Positions 33,141 through 42,621 of a stretch of 61,842 nt of DNA are shown here, in pieces. Positions within the stretch are counted from its first letter, which is position 1. Every line of letters starts with the position of its first letter. The position numbers and the translations under genes were made by a program. The DNA is from Fibrobacter sp. GTDB taxonomy: Bacteria > Fibrobacterota > Chitinivibrionia > Chitinivibrionales > Chitinispirillaceae. Location of the stretch: contig JAAYEB010000160.1 of NCBI GenBank assembly GCA_012728995.1, forward strand, positions 1 to 61,842, in the 5' to 3' direction. Below the pieces are notes generated by a model, which saw only the letters and a program-made list of their open reading frames with translations, did no database searches and was not told where the DNA came from.

Positions 33141-34136
33141 CTATAGCGAATCATTCTTGAATTTATAATTTTTAAGGTTATTAAGCACTTGTTGTTCAGT
33201 TGAATTAGCATAACAATACAAGCATAAATGTGGACATGTGTTATATCTTCCAATATCTTTGCTGACTATACACCTGCAGAGCGGCCGCTGTCCCGGATCC
33301 TTTAGATTATAACTCAAAGATTTGTAACCAAACAGATCATTGGATCCATAATCACCCAAAAATTGTTGTAATACCAGATCATCTCCAAAGTTTTTTAAAA
33401 TCAGATCCGGATCGATACATGCTCCCAGATAAATATCATACTCCTGTAGATCCATTTTTTCTGCACAACTTACAATTTGCAGGTTCCAATTTTTATTAAA
33501 CTGTTTTAAACCACTACCAATCTCTCTAACTGCCTCAATATTGATTTTAACACCATCGATTCCGGCTTTTTTAAAATTTCTTTTTACTTTTTCGTACATG
33601 CTGATAAAACTGATTGTTAACCTGTTTGTATAACTATGTATCTGATTTCCAATAAACTGTATTCTATCCAGAATCTGTTGTGGTTTAATTTGATTACAGA
33701 TAATAATAGGATCGAAACGCCATATTATGTTTTCTTTTCCCACTTTCAAAGAGAGTCCTTTAAATGCAGAGATTCTTTTTTCAAGCGATGGTACATTTTT
33801 TTCAAATCCTTCTTTTTCATAATCATTCAAAGTAAAATGAAAATAGGAATTAATACCCTCAGCTTTCAGCTCATCCAGATATTTTATAACTGGAACGGGA
33901 TTTTTCGTCCAGAAAACAATTAGTCGTGTATTACAAAAAGCTACATATTGAGATTTACCGTTAAAGGGATTAATCCATCGTACATAACCCTTCTTTAACC
34001 TGTTTATAAACCAGTCTGCATAAAAAGCAGGTATATCAGTTGATCTGCTTGCAGATATAATTTCAGGTGCAACTGCATCAACGGTTTGTCCCTCATCAGT
34101 TGTCATTTTAACACGTTGCCAACTTTTAAATGCCAT
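33141..34136 (-). CDS. DUF1848 protein with C-terminal CxxxCxxC cluster
   Basis: A 331-residue protein of the DUF1848 type: SASRSTDIPAFYADWFINRL and VAFCNTRLIVFWTKNP near the N-terminus, a TIM-barrel-like middle (FHFTLNDYEKEGFE; IIWRFDPIII) and at the end CRC-x11-CPHLCLYC. Cys301, Cys305 and Cys308 give a CxxxCxxC motif as in radical SAM enzymes, but at the C-terminus, with two further Cys at 287 and 289. The family is thought to carry an iron-sulfur centre; its reaction is not established. It is convergent with the ankyrin gene. A GGGA box precedes the ATG. Confidence 0.82.
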   Translation of the reverse strand: MAFKSWQRVKMTTDEGQTVDAVAPEIISASRSTDIPAFYADWFINRLKKGYVRWINPFNGKSQYVAFCNTRLIVFWTKNPVPVIKYLDELKAEGINSYFHFTLNDYEKEGFEKNVPSLEKRISAFKGLSLKVGKENIIWRFDPIIICNQIKPQQILDRIQFIGNQIHSYTNRLTISFISMYEKVKRNFKKAGIDGVKINIEAVREIGSGLKQFNKNWNLQIVSCAEKMDLQEYDIYLGACIDPDLILKNFGDDLVLQQFLGDYGSNDLFGYKSLSYNLKDPGQRPLCRCIVSKDIGRYNTCPHLCLYCYANSTEQQVLNNLKNYKFKNDSL

Positions 34137-34297
34137 ATTTTTCCCGATAATTTTTTTTGCAGTTTTCAGTAAAAAAAGGGTAATTAAACCAGAAACTTTT
34201 AAAACAGTTCAGGGATACTCTGGTTAAACCGGAATTCACAATTTACGATAAAAATAATACTCCTGGCATCAATATACCTTGAGTATTACCTAAATCG

Positions 34298-34335
34298 GAT
34301 GATTAATTTACAGCTTGTCCCGCAGTGCGGGAATG
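34298..34335 (-). repeat. 38-bp repeat, copy B
   Basis: Reverse complement of 31546-31583, identical over 38 bp, with the same GC-rich palindrome. Together the copies bracket 2.7 kb with the ankyrin and DUF1848 genes. Confidence 0.8.
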
Positions 34336-34435
34336 AATTGCATAGCGGTATTGTGCAGAAAGGGTTTTTGGCTGTGAAAGTCATAAGGTAATTATGAATT
34401 ATGAATGGTGAATGAAGAAGAAAAAAAACTACAAT

Positions 34436-34501
34436 CGTTGTCGTAATCGTTGTCGTAATCGTTGACGTTGACGTTGCCGTAATCGTTGTCGTTGTCGTAA
34501 T
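34436..34501 (+). repeat. Hexanucleotide tandem repeat, 11 units
   Basis: Eleven 6-bp units all beginning CGT: CGTTGT and CGTAAT alternate at first, then CGTTGA twice, CGTTGC, CGTAAT, CGTTGT twice and CGTAAT. It lies ~150 bp before the radical SAM gene. It may vary in length by slippage. Confidence 0.85.
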
Positions 34502-34648
34502 CCTGTAACTGCATATTAAGCGTTCTGGATCTGATTATTAATATCAATGCACGCGAAAAAGACTCGCGTAAAGAAATTGTCTGATTTGGGCATTATTATG
34601 TCTGGATATGCTTTGTAATAAATGTTTCCATAAACGATCTTAAATAAA

Positions 34649-35977
34649 ATGTATAAAGTTTTAGTTATCAATCCATATATCACAGATTTCAAGTTGTATG
34701 ATGAGTGGATGCACCCGTCGGGACTCTATTTCCTGATAGACTGTCTGAAAAGAAATGGCATTCAGACATATTACTTTAATTGCCTTAAACAAGTTTCTAA
34801 ACCCAAAAAGCACGGCACAGGCAGCTTTATGAGTCTTGAAATCAAAAAACCATCCCTGTATAAAAATATTAAAAGAAAATATAAACTGTATGGAAGACCG
34901 CAAAGTGAACTGATTAATTTCTTATCTGACATAGATGATCCGGACCTGGTCTGTATTGGTACCATGATGACTTATTGGGCACCTGGAGTCATCCAAACAA
35001 TAAAAATCATTAAAGAGCAGCTTCCAAATGTACCGGTAATCATTGGTGGAATCGCAGCCCGGTTATTTTCACATTACTTTAAAAACAGGTTACCCGGCTG
35101 CATTACATCAGATTCGATTTTGACAACAAACAGAATCAATCTTCCTCAACCGGTTCATTCAGCCTTGAAAGCCCTGTCAAAACCGACCTCATTATTAGGT
35201 GGACTGGAATGTCTGGACCATGCTACCCATGGACCTGTCTTACTTTCATTCGGATGTCCTATGAAATGCTCTTACTGCGCATCAAGAGTCCTTCAAAAGG
35301 ATTTCTATCACAGATCAATAAAAACAACCATCAGGGAAATCCTGTACTTAAATGAGAGATTCGGAGTATCAGATTTTGCATTTTATGACGACGCACTTCT
35401 TGTCAAACCTGATCAGGTACTTATACCTTTCCTAAAAAAAATAAACGAGTACAGGATCCCGTTTCGCTTTCATACTCCCAACGGACTTCATCTTCAGTTC
35501 ATAACTGAGGAAATCAGCGATCTGATGAAAGAGAATGGTTTTAAAACTATCAGATTAGGTTTTGAAAGTGGAAGTAAAAAATATGCTGATGATACTAATT
35601 ACAAGTCCGGTTTCGACATGCTGGAAAAAAAATTCTCAATTTTACAGAAAAGTGGTTTTGACAAAAATGACATCGGTGTTTATATAATGGGTGGTTTGAA
35701 AGATCAAAAGCCACTGGAGATGCTGAAAGAAATGAAATATGCAGGTTCACTTGGCATTAAAATCAAACCGGTCTTTTTATCACCAGTACCTCATACTGAG
35801 CTATTCAAATATTACAGTCATTTTTTCCCGCAAATAAAGTCTGACCCTCTTTGGCATAACGATACATTTTTTATTACCAGTTTAGCGCAATGGGACTTTG
35901 ATTCAGTTGAGATGATACGCAAAAAATCCAGAGAAATAAATCAAGTGAATAGTTGCAGACCTGCGGGTAATCTTTAA
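34649..35977 (+). CDS. B12-binding-type radical SAM protein
   Basis: A 442-residue protein. The N-terminal ~150 residues look like a cobalamin-binding-type Rossmann domain (VLVINPYITDF ... VCIGTMMTYW ... VPVIIGGIAARLF), although the DxHxxG cobalamin His motif is not evident. The radical SAM cluster is Cys203-x3-Cys207-x2-Cys210 (GCPMKCSYC). Downstream are FAFYDDALLV and TIRLGFESGS, both typical of the barrel. The substrate cannot be told. It is convergent with a DUF4416 gene; the tandem hexamer array lies upstream. Confidence 0.82.
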   Translation: MYKVLVINPYITDFKLYDEWMHPSGLYFLIDCLKRNGIQTYYFNCLKQVSKPKKHGTGSFMSLEIKKPSLYKNIKRKYKLYGRPQSELINFLSDIDDPDLVCIGTMMTYWAPGVIQTIKIIKEQLPNVPVIIGGIAARLFSHYFKNRLPGCITSDSILTTNRINLPQPVHSALKALSKPTSLLGGLECLDHATHGPVLLSFGCPMKCSYCASRVLQKDFYHRSIKTTIREILYLNERFGVSDFAFYDDALLVKPDQVLIPFLKKINEYRIPFRFHTPNGLHLQFITEEISDLMKENGFKTIRLGFESGSKKYADDTNYKSGFDMLEKKFSILQKSGFDKNDIGVYIMGGLKDQKPLEMLKEMKYAGSLGIKIKPVFLSPVPHTELFKYYSHFFPQIKSDPLWHNDTFFITSLAQWDFDSVEMIRKKSREINQVNSCRPAGNL

Positions 35978-35995
35978 TTACAGATTGATGAAAAT

Positions 35996-36535
35996 TCAGG
36001 AACAGGTTTTGGAATCCCTGAGATATTTTACCAGGGATGCACGAGGTTTCTCCAGAAATCTTTTAAGATTTTCTTCTCTGAAATCTGGATAAGTCCATGA
36101 AAAATATCGATATCTGCCTTTTCGATAATGAAGAGTCACTTCAGCATAGATACCTTTCCCCAAATACAGTCTATGGTAAAAATCTTTTGTTGTTGCCAGA
36201 ACCAGTTTGTCTTTTGCAAGATACCCGGGATCGATATTAACATTCCTTTTATTGTTTACAGCAAACCGGCATTCGAGTTCATTTGTAAAAAGTTTAGCAT
36301 CTGCCAGTTGTTCACGGTTTTCCAGGTTTTTATATATTATGTAGATTTTGAATAAACCGGTTCCCATTTCATCCGAATAGTATTCAGTCCAGTTAAAGGG
36401 AAGTGGCCCCCAGGTCATTTCTCTTGGCCCGAATCTGGAATCAATGAGAGTCAAGATACAATCCAAATCGACGAAATTATTATATGTAATTCCAACAAAC
36501 ATTTTAACTAATGATGGTGACTTGGCAATTCCCAT
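35996..36535 (-). CDS. DUF4416 family protein
   Basis: A 179-residue protein starting at 36535 (MGIAKSPSLVKMFVGITY), where AAGGA lies 6 nt upstream. Motifs typical of DUF4416 are present: FGPREMTWGPLPFNWTEYY, MGTGLFKIYIIYKNLE, NIDPGYLAKDKLVLATTK and YAEVTLHYRKGRY. The function of the family is unknown. It faces the radical SAM gene with only an 18-bp gap; such neighbours may work together but convergent orientation argues against an operon. Confidence 0.85.
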   Translation of the reverse strand: MGIAKSPSLVKMFVGITYNNFVDLDCILTLIDSRFGPREMTWGPLPFNWTEYYSDEMGTGLFKIYIIYKNLENREQLADAKLFTNELECRFAVNNKRNVNIDPGYLAKDKLVLATTKDFYHRLYLGKGIYAEVTLHYRKGRYRYFSWTYPDFREENLKRFLEKPRASLVKYLRDSKTCS

Positions 36536-37110
36536 AAACAATCCTTGCAAAATCTGAACAAGAAAATAAAAACTCCCTTATACTATCCACCTGCTCTCTA
36601 GTATGTCAGAGAGGTGTACAAGTTCTTGAGTATTTTGATACAGCCGCCCTGATCATTGTCCAGGGATAGGTTCGATACCGTGAACATAAATTTAGACAGA
36701 AATCTGTTTTGAGCTCACAGTCGGAACATGAACCTTAACCAATATCTGTATAGCAGATCGCGTAAAGGAATTGTTACTATTCAGGTAATAGTAATATTGC
36801 AGAAAAGTCCGGCAACTTTAATTTTCACAAAAAAGTTGGGATTTGACCATTTTCCTCATATTGGAATCCTCGCATCATCCATGAATCCGGGATCGCTTGA
36901 AAATATGATAATTTAAATTATTTTGCGGATATTTCTGATTATATTACTAAACTTTGTGTTTTAAAATATACTATAAGGCGAAACGAATAAGAGGTGTTGT
37001 TTTTAACCTTGACTGTATCCCTTGCTGTTTTGTAGATTTTACTGCTCCTTACTATTTGAAGTGCCGAGTATTCTCGAACAGGCCTCTATCTCTTAACATG
37101 GGAGATCAAA
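36536..37110. other. Intergenic region upstream of the rnf operon
   Basis: No gene is supported: a 62-residue frame at 36728-36916 lacks a ribosome site. A possible promoter for rnf is TTGACT at 37009-37014 with TAGATT at 37033-37038 (18-bp spacing); this is weak evidence. Confidence 0.35.
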
Positions 37111-38454
37111 TTGTTTAAAAAATGTACTTTTAAGGGAGGTGTTCATCCTCCTCACAATAAGAACAGAACGGAAAAACTTCCAATTGAGATATTTCCGGCA
37201 CCAGAAAAAGTAATAATTCCCTTATCTCAACATATTGGTGCTCCTGCAAAACCAGTAGTAAAACGGGGTGACTATGTTACTGTTGGCCAGATGATTGGGG
37301 AAGCTTCAGGATTTATTTCTGTTCCGATTCATTCTTCTGTTTCCGGCAAGATACTTTCAGTTGCACCGTTTCCTCATCCACTGGGAAAACAAGTAATGGC
37401 TGTTGAAATTGAGAATGATGGTAAAGACGAAAAGGCAGCATACAAAAGCAGCGAAAATCCCTGGCGTGAAATAGCCCCAGGAGAATTGATTCAGAGAATT
37501 CAGTCGGCGGGTATCGTTGGAATGGGTGGTGCTTCTTTTCCTGCGCATGTTAAGCTTTCCCCTCCCAGCAATAAACCTGTGGATACTTTAATTATAAATG
37601 GTGCTGAATGTGAGCCTTATCTTACTGCAGACCATCGTCTAATGCTTGAACGTACTGAGGATCTCTTAATCGGGGTTCTAATCCTTAAAAAAATATTGAA
37701 TGCAAAAAGATGCTATATTGGAATTGAAGAGAATAAGCCTTACGCAATAAGCGCGGTCAAGACTGCAATAAAAAAAAATCACTACGACAAAATCAAGCTT
37801 GTAATATTGAGAGCAAAATATCCCCAGGGTGGTGAAAAACAGCTTATCGACGCAATAACCGGCAGAAATGTTCCCTCAGGTGGCTTGCCTATGGATTGCG
37901 GGTGTGTTGTTCAAAATGTTGGTACTACCATAGCTGTCAGAGATGCCATTATAGATGGACACCCTTTATATCAGCGGGTTGTTACAGTTACAGGACCTGC
38001 TGTAGGGTCGCCTAAAAATCTATTGGTTCGCACAGGTACACCAATGAAATATTTGCTTGAAGCCTGCCAGACAGATATGGAAGCCACAAAAAAAGTGATT
38101 ATGGGTGGTCCGATGATGGGTTTAGCGCAAACTCATACAGATGTTCCTGTTATCAAATCGACATCAGGTATTCTTGCTTATAATAAAACGACACCTGGAA
38201 TCCGGGAATATCCTTGTATTAATTGCGGTCGTTGTATTCAGGCATGCCCTATTAATCTTGTACCGTCACGTCTGGCGAAATTTGTTGAAAGGAAAAAGAT
38301 TGATGAAGCTGTTGAGTGGAATTTGATGGACTGTATTGAATGTGGCTCATGTACATTTATCTGTCCATCCAAAATCAATTTAGTTCATTTTATTAAACTT
38401 GGTAAAGTTCATATTCAGGCAAAGCGAGCTGCTGCAGCTTCAAAAAAACAATGA
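37111..38454 (+). CDS. rnfC: Rnf complex subunit C
   Basis: A 447-residue soluble subunit that carries flavin/NADH-binding and iron-sulfur domains of the ion-pumping ferredoxin:NAD+ oxidoreductase. It starts with TTG (FKKCTFKGGVHPPHNK follows), with GGGAG 8-12 nt upstream. Markers are GGASFPAHVKLSPP, INGAECEPYLTADHRLMLE and two [4Fe-4S] motifs near the end, CINCGRCIQACP and CIECGSCTFICP. First gene of rnfCDGEAB, the order seen in Clostridia and many anaerobes. The length is close to the clostridial form, without the long Ala-rich tail of enterobacterial RnfC. Confidence 0.95.
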   Translation: MFKKCTFKGGVHPPHNKNRTEKLPIEIFPAPEKVIIPLSQHIGAPAKPVVKRGDYVTVGQMIGEASGFISVPIHSSVSGKILSVAPFPHPLGKQVMAVEIENDGKDEKAAYKSSENPWREIAPGELIQRIQSAGIVGMGGASFPAHVKLSPPSNKPVDTLIINGAECEPYLTADHRLMLERTEDLLIGVLILKKILNAKRCYIGIEENKPYAISAVKTAIKKNHYDKIKLVILRAKYPQGGEKQLIDAITGRNVPSGGLPMDCGCVVQNVGTTIAVRDAIIDGHPLYQRVVTVTGPAVGSPKNLLVRTGTPMKYLLEACQTDMEATKKVIMGGPMMGLAQTHTDVPVIKSTSGILAYNKTTPGIREYPCINCGRCIQACPINLVPSRLAKFVERKKIDEAVEWNLMDCIECGSCTFICPSKINLVHFIKLGKVHIQAKRAAAASKKQ

Positions 38455-38476
38455 AACGTACGGGAATATCAAAAAA

Positions 38477-39541
38477 ATGACAACACCTTCAGTAACCAGA
38501 CCAAAACCGGACTTTCAGAGTCAGGTAAATGATGTTAAGCGAGAAACAGTTTCTCTGCATATCTCTTCGTCTCCTCATATACGGCATGGTGAATCTGTTC
38601 GGGGAATAATGCTATGGGTAATTGCAGCATTGATTCCATCACTAATCGCTTCTGTAATCTTTTTCGGTTTTCAGGCATTATTTCTTACATCTGTTTCAGT
38701 AATATCTGCAGTACTGGCAGAATGGCTTATTTCACACCTGCTTAAAAGGCCTTCATCAACTGGTGATTTCAGTGCTGTTGTAACAGGTTTACTTCTGGCG
38801 TATAATGTTTCTCCTTTATTACCCTGGTGGATGGTAGCAATCGGGTCTGTTTTTGCTATTGGTGTTGCAAAAATGGCTTTTGGCGGTCTTGGAGGAAATT
38901 TTATTAATCCGGCTTTAGCCGGACGGGCGTTCTTGATGGCATCATATCCGGCTGCTATGACATCCTGGAAAGCAACCGGATTCGGTTCTCTTTCTGGAAT
39001 AGATGGGATAACAAGTGCAACACCGCTGGAATACTTTAAAAGTGGATTTTCTGGAGAGAACATCTCAGAATTACAGAACGCACTTGGGAATCTGTTCATA
39101 GGAAATGTCGGGGGATGCATCGGTGAAACATCTGTAATAGCTCTTCTAATTGGAGCAATGCTTCTTTGGTATAAGAAAATCATCGGTTTCAGGATACCGC
39201 TTTTCTATATTGGAACGGTATTTTTTCTTTTCTGGATTTTCAATGGCAGCGGAGATGTTTTTTCTTCAAGAGCATTAACTATACCACTTTACCAAATTTT
39301 ATCTGGTGGTCTGATGCTTGGAGCATTATTTATGGCTACAGACATGGTTACAAGTCCAATAACTCCCACTGGCAAAATCATTTTCGCCCTGGGGTGTGGT
39401 ATACTAACCTTTGTAATAAGAAAATTCGGAGGATATCCTGAAGGAGTTTCTTATTCGATTCTTCTTATGAATCTTTTTGTACCTCATATTGAAAGATATA
39501 CAAAGCCGCGGATTTACGGAGAGGTGAAAAAACGTGATTGA
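38477..39541 (+). CDS. rnfD: Rnf complex subunit D
   Basis: A 354-residue membrane protein; ATG 38477 (MTTPSVTRPKPDFQ) starts 22 bp after rnfC. The longer open frame would overlap rnfC. It has about nine to ten membrane helices. The flavinylation region DGITSATPLEYF is present; the Thr in the SAT triplet is the expected covalent FMN site. GGLGGNFINPALAGRAF is a typical NqrB/RnfD signature. It forms part of the ion-translocating channel. Confidence 0.95.
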   Translation: MTTPSVTRPKPDFQSQVNDVKRETVSLHISSSPHIRHGESVRGIMLWVIAALIPSLIASVIFFGFQALFLTSVSVISAVLAEWLISHLLKRPSSTGDFSAVVTGLLLAYNVSPLLPWWMVAIGSVFAIGVAKMAFGGLGGNFINPALAGRAFLMASYPAAMTSWKATGFGSLSGIDGITSATPLEYFKSGFSGENISELQNALGNLFIGNVGGCIGETSVIALLIGAMLLWYKKIIGFRIPLFYIGTVFFLFWIFNGSGDVFSSRALTIPLYQILSGGLMLGALFMATDMVTSPITPTGKIIFALGCGILTFVIRKFGGYPEGVSYSILLMNLFVPHIERYTKPRIYGEVKKRD

Positions 39542-40202
39542 TATTATTAAATTATCCTTTATGCTTACAATAATTTCAGTTGCTGCTGCACTGCTTATTG
39601 CTTTTACAAATCTGAAAACCAGAGACCGGATTCATGAACAACAGCAAGTAGCTCAACAGAATGCTCTTGAACAGGTTGTTCCATCAGGGATGAGTATAAA
39701 TGAATGTAATGGTGAAAATCCTCCATGCCCTCAACAATACTGGATCGCACAGGATGGTACCGATACGGTTTTCATATTTAAAATTATCAATAAAGGTTAT
39801 TCAGGTAATATTACATACTTTGTTGGAACAGACAGAAATGGGTCAATAGAAGGGATGTCCATTTTGGAGCAATCTGAAACTCCTGGGCTTGGTTCACGAA
39901 CTCAGGAAGAAATTTCTGACAAGTATTTCTGGAATGGGTTGTTTTCAAAAAAAGAAACAGGAAAATCCTGGTTTTCTCAACAGTTTAAAGGTATTAATTT
40001 AAATGAACAAATTAATATAGAAAAATCAGTTGGAGAGTGGCATAAACTGGGTATGGAAGAAAAAGAAAAGTTAATTTCTGATAATGCTGTTACAGCGATT
40101 ACAGGGGCAACGATATCCACACAAGCAGTTGTAAATGGAATTCAGGATCAGGCCCGTAGCTACTTAAAAGCGATACAGGAGAGTAATGATGATCAAGGAT
40201 GA
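39534..40202 (+). CDS. rnfG: Rnf complex subunit G
   Basis: A 222-residue protein with a GTG start overlapping the end of rnfD by 8 nt and preceded by GGAGAGG. One N-terminal membrane helix, then a periplasmic/extracytoplasmic FMN-binding domain. The covalent flavin motif is TGATIST near residue 190, and ETPGLGSR is conserved in RnfG/NqrC. It carries electrons between the membrane subunits. Confidence 0.95.
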   Translation: MIDIIKLSFMLTIISVAAALLIAFTNLKTRDRIHEQQQVAQQNALEQVVPSGMSINECNGENPPCPQQYWIAQDGTDTVFIFKIINKGYSGNITYFVGTDRNGSIEGMSILEQSETPGLGSRTQEEISDKYFWNGLFSKKETGKSWFSQQFKGINLNEQINIEKSVGEWHKLGMEEKEKLISDNAVTAITGATISTQAVVNGIQDQARSYLKAIQESNDDQG

Positions 40203-40782
40203 ACTCAGGCGCGGCATAATACACGAAAATCCTATTCTGGTACTTGCACTGGGGCTTTGTCCTTCATTGGCAGTAAGTACATCATTACAAAATGGTTTCG
40301 GTATGGGAATGGCTGCAACGTTTGTTCTTGCATGCTCGAATGTAATTATTTCATCAATGAGAAGGATTATACCAGATAAAGTTCGGATTCCGTGTTTTAT
40401 AGTTGTGATAGCAGCATTTGTTACTATGGTTCAGTTAATAATGAAAGCTTACCTTCCAGCACTCGACAAACAGTTAGGGATTTTTGTTCCATTGATTGTT
40501 GTAAACTGTATCATTCTTGGCCGTGCAGAAGCATTTGCATCAAAAAACTCTATCAGCAAATCTTTGGTTGATGGTATTGTTATAGGGTTGGGCTTTACTT
40601 TTTCACTCTGCATCTTGAGTATTATCCGAGAGATACTTGGAAGTAACAAGCTTTTGGGTTTGAAATTTTTTCCGGGATATGAACCAATGACTATCTTTAT
40701 TCTTGCTCCCGGGGGATTTTTTACAATCGCATTTGTTATGGCTGTTGTCCGATATTTAGGTAACCGCAGGAAAGGGGCTTAA
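40186..40782 (+). CDS. rnfE: Rnf complex subunit E
   Basis: A 198-residue membrane protein with six helices, overlapping rnfG by 17 nt. Signatures: NPILVLALGLCPSLAVST and IFVPLIVVNCIILGRAEAFA. RnfE and RnfA are paralogous with inverted topology; each half carries one Cys (CPSLA, NCIILG) that binds an iron-sulfur centre between them. Confidence 0.95.
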   Translation: MMIKDELRRGIIHENPILVLALGLCPSLAVSTSLQNGFGMGMAATFVLACSNVIISSMRRIIPDKVRIPCFIVVIAAFVTMVQLIMKAYLPALDKQLGIFVPLIVVNCIILGRAEAFASKNSISKSLVDGIVIGLGFTFSLCILSIIREILGSNKLLGLKFFPGYEPMTIFILAPGGFFTIAFVMAVVRYLGNRRKGA

Positions 40783-40787
40783 GCTTT

Positions 40788-41399
40788 ATGGAGAGTTTTG
40801 CCAGTCTTATTGGTATATCTGTAAGTGCCATTTTTATAAGTAATTTTGTTCTTTCGAGGTTTTTAGGCTTATGTCCTTTTTTGGGTGTTTCCAAAAAAAT
40901 TTCAAGTGCAGTTGGAATGGGCATGGCTGTAATTTTTGTGATGGTAATTGCATCGGGATTTACCTGGATTATAAACCGCTTTGTTCTTTTAAGGTTTGAT
41001 GTTGAATTTTTACGAACTATTGTATTCATACTTGTAATTGCAGCACTGGTGCAACTGGTTGAGATGGCATTACAAAAATATTCTCCTGCCCTGTATGAGG
41101 CGCTTGGGATTTTTTTACCGCTTATTACTACGAACTGTGCGGTTTTAGGTGTTGCATTAATCAACACAGAAATAAACCCAATTACCGGACTTCAATTCAC
41201 ATTTTTTGAAACTATCGTCAATGGAACCATGTCTGGTGTTGGATTTATGTTAGCCCTTGTTCTTATGGCAGGTCTTAGGGAAAAGCTTGAATTATCTAAT
41301 ACGCCTGAAATTCTTGAGGGGCTTCCAATATCATTCATTACAGCCGGTCTTATGGCACTTGCTTTCTTGGGATTTGCAGGACTTAATTTCTTTGCTTAA
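40788..41399 (+). CDS. rnfA: Rnf complex subunit A
   Basis: A 203-residue membrane protein with about six helices, 5 bp after rnfE. Signatures: NFVLSRFLGLCPFLGVSKK and IFLPLITTNCAVLGVALIN. Partner of RnfE in the membrane part of the pump, with the matching Cys residues. Confidence 0.95.
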   Translation: MESFASLIGISVSAIFISNFVLSRFLGLCPFLGVSKKISSAVGMGMAVIFVMVIASGFTWIINRFVLLRFDVEFLRTIVFILVIAALVQLVEMALQKYSPALYEALGIFLPLITTNCAVLGVALINTEINPITGLQFTFFETIVNGTMSGVGFMLALVLMAGLREKLELSNTPEILEGLPISFITAGLMALAFLGFAGLNFFA

Positions 41400-41419
41400 G
41401 TTTGTGAGGATATTTCATT

Positions 41420-42415
41420 ATGGAAATAACATTACCTGTTTTAATAGTTGGATCTGTGGGACTATTTTTTGGAATAGGATTGGCGATTGCATCCAAAAAA
41501 CTTCATGTGTTTACAGATCCGAGAATATCTGAAATTTTGAACATACTGCCAAATGCCAATTGTGGTGCCTGTGGTTATCCGGGCTGCAGTGGTTTTGCAA
41601 AAGCAGTTGTTGAAGGAAAGGCAGAACCAACCGGATGTATTCCTGGAGGTTCAAAAGTTGCAAATGCGATTGCAGATATCCTGGGTGTAACCACTTTATT
41701 GAATGAACCTATGATGGCTGTTGTGCATTGTAAAGGCGGGAAAAATGAAGCTTTGGAATACTCGGATTACGATGGTATTACGGATTGTAATGCTGCGGTT
41801 CTTATTGGAAACGGGCCAAAGATATGTCAAAGCGGTTGTCTGGGATTAGGTACATGTGTAAATGCCTGTCCATTCAATGCAATCTTTATAAATAATAATG
41901 GTATAGCTGAAGTTGATCCTAAAAAGTGTACTGGATGTGGCAAATGTGTTAAAGCCTGTCCCCGAAATATCATTTCATTAATTCCCAAGGTGCACAAAAT
42001 TTTTGTAGCATGTTCTAATCACGATCGTGGTGCCAAAGTAAAAAAATATTGCAGTGTTGGTTGTACTGCGTGTACCCTTTGTGTAAAAGCTACTCCTTCC
42101 GGTGCTATTTCAATGGAAAATAATCTTCCTGTACTTGATTACTCCAGGGAAGAGAACTTTATTACAGCAGCATATAAATGTCCTTCTAACTGTTTTAGTG
42201 ATCTTGTAAAATTCCGCCCAAAGGCCAATATAGATACTAAATGTGATGGTTGTGGGGAATGTGTGGCTGTTTGCCCGGTAAAAGATGCAATAGAAGGGGA
42301 AAAAGGAACTCGTCATGTAATTAAAAAAGACCGTTGCATAGGGTGTGGTATCTGCCTGAACAGCTGTCATGTACATGCAATTTCACTTTGGGGAGCCGGA
42401 TCAGTTAAAAGCTGA
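41420..42415 (+). CDS. rnfB: Rnf complex subunit B, extended polyferredoxin form
   Basis: A 331-residue iron-sulfur subunit, last gene of the operon. A short membrane helix is followed by the Fe-S domain CGACGYPGCSGFA, then ferredoxin motifs GTCVNACPFNAI, CTGCGKCVKACPRNII, CTACTLCVKATPSGAI, CDGCGECVAVCP and CIGCGICLNSCHVHAI. It receives electrons from ferredoxin. The third motif has Thr where the last Cys is expected, so one cluster in the chain may be changed or absent. Confidence 0.93.
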   Translation: MEITLPVLIVGSVGLFFGIGLAIASKKLHVFTDPRISEILNILPNANCGACGYPGCSGFAKAVVEGKAEPTGCIPGGSKVANAIADILGVTTLLNEPMMAVVHCKGGKNEALEYSDYDGITDCNAAVLIGNGPKICQSGCLGLGTCVNACPFNAIFINNNGIAEVDPKKCTGCGKCVKACPRNIISLIPKVHKIFVACSNHDRGAKVKKYCSVGCTACTLCVKATPSGAISMENNLPVLDYSREENFITAAYKCPSNCFSDLVKFRPKANIDTKCDGCGECVAVCPVKDAIEGEKGTRHVIKKDRCIGCGICLNSCHVHAISLWGAGSVKS

Positions 42416-42621
42416 TTTTGTATTTATGTAAAATTAATCCAGTAATTTTTTTTTTTTTTGCTTCATAAGTCGTTGTTAATCCAATTTATTAAGGTAAGCC
42501 ACAAGGTATGGGATAAAATAGACCGTTGACATACAACCCATTGGTGGATATAATAATTTAGCGCGCCTGAAAATTAAACTAACCTTCAGTGAATAATTCT
42601 CTGTGGTGAGAGGGGTATGGC

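Larger units (their letters stand above)
34137..34648. other. Intergenic region with repeat copy B and a hexanucleotide array
   Basis: It contains repeat copy B, its weaker flank to ~34420, and the hexamer array at 34436-34501. The rest is AT-rich and shows no gene. Confidence 0.5.

Noticed and set aside
34436-34501. CRISPR array
   Set aside because: Units are 6 bp with no spacer-repeat structure and no cas gene near.
36728-36916. 62-residue plus-strand frame upstream of rnf
   Set aside because: No ribosome site and no motif; likely chance.
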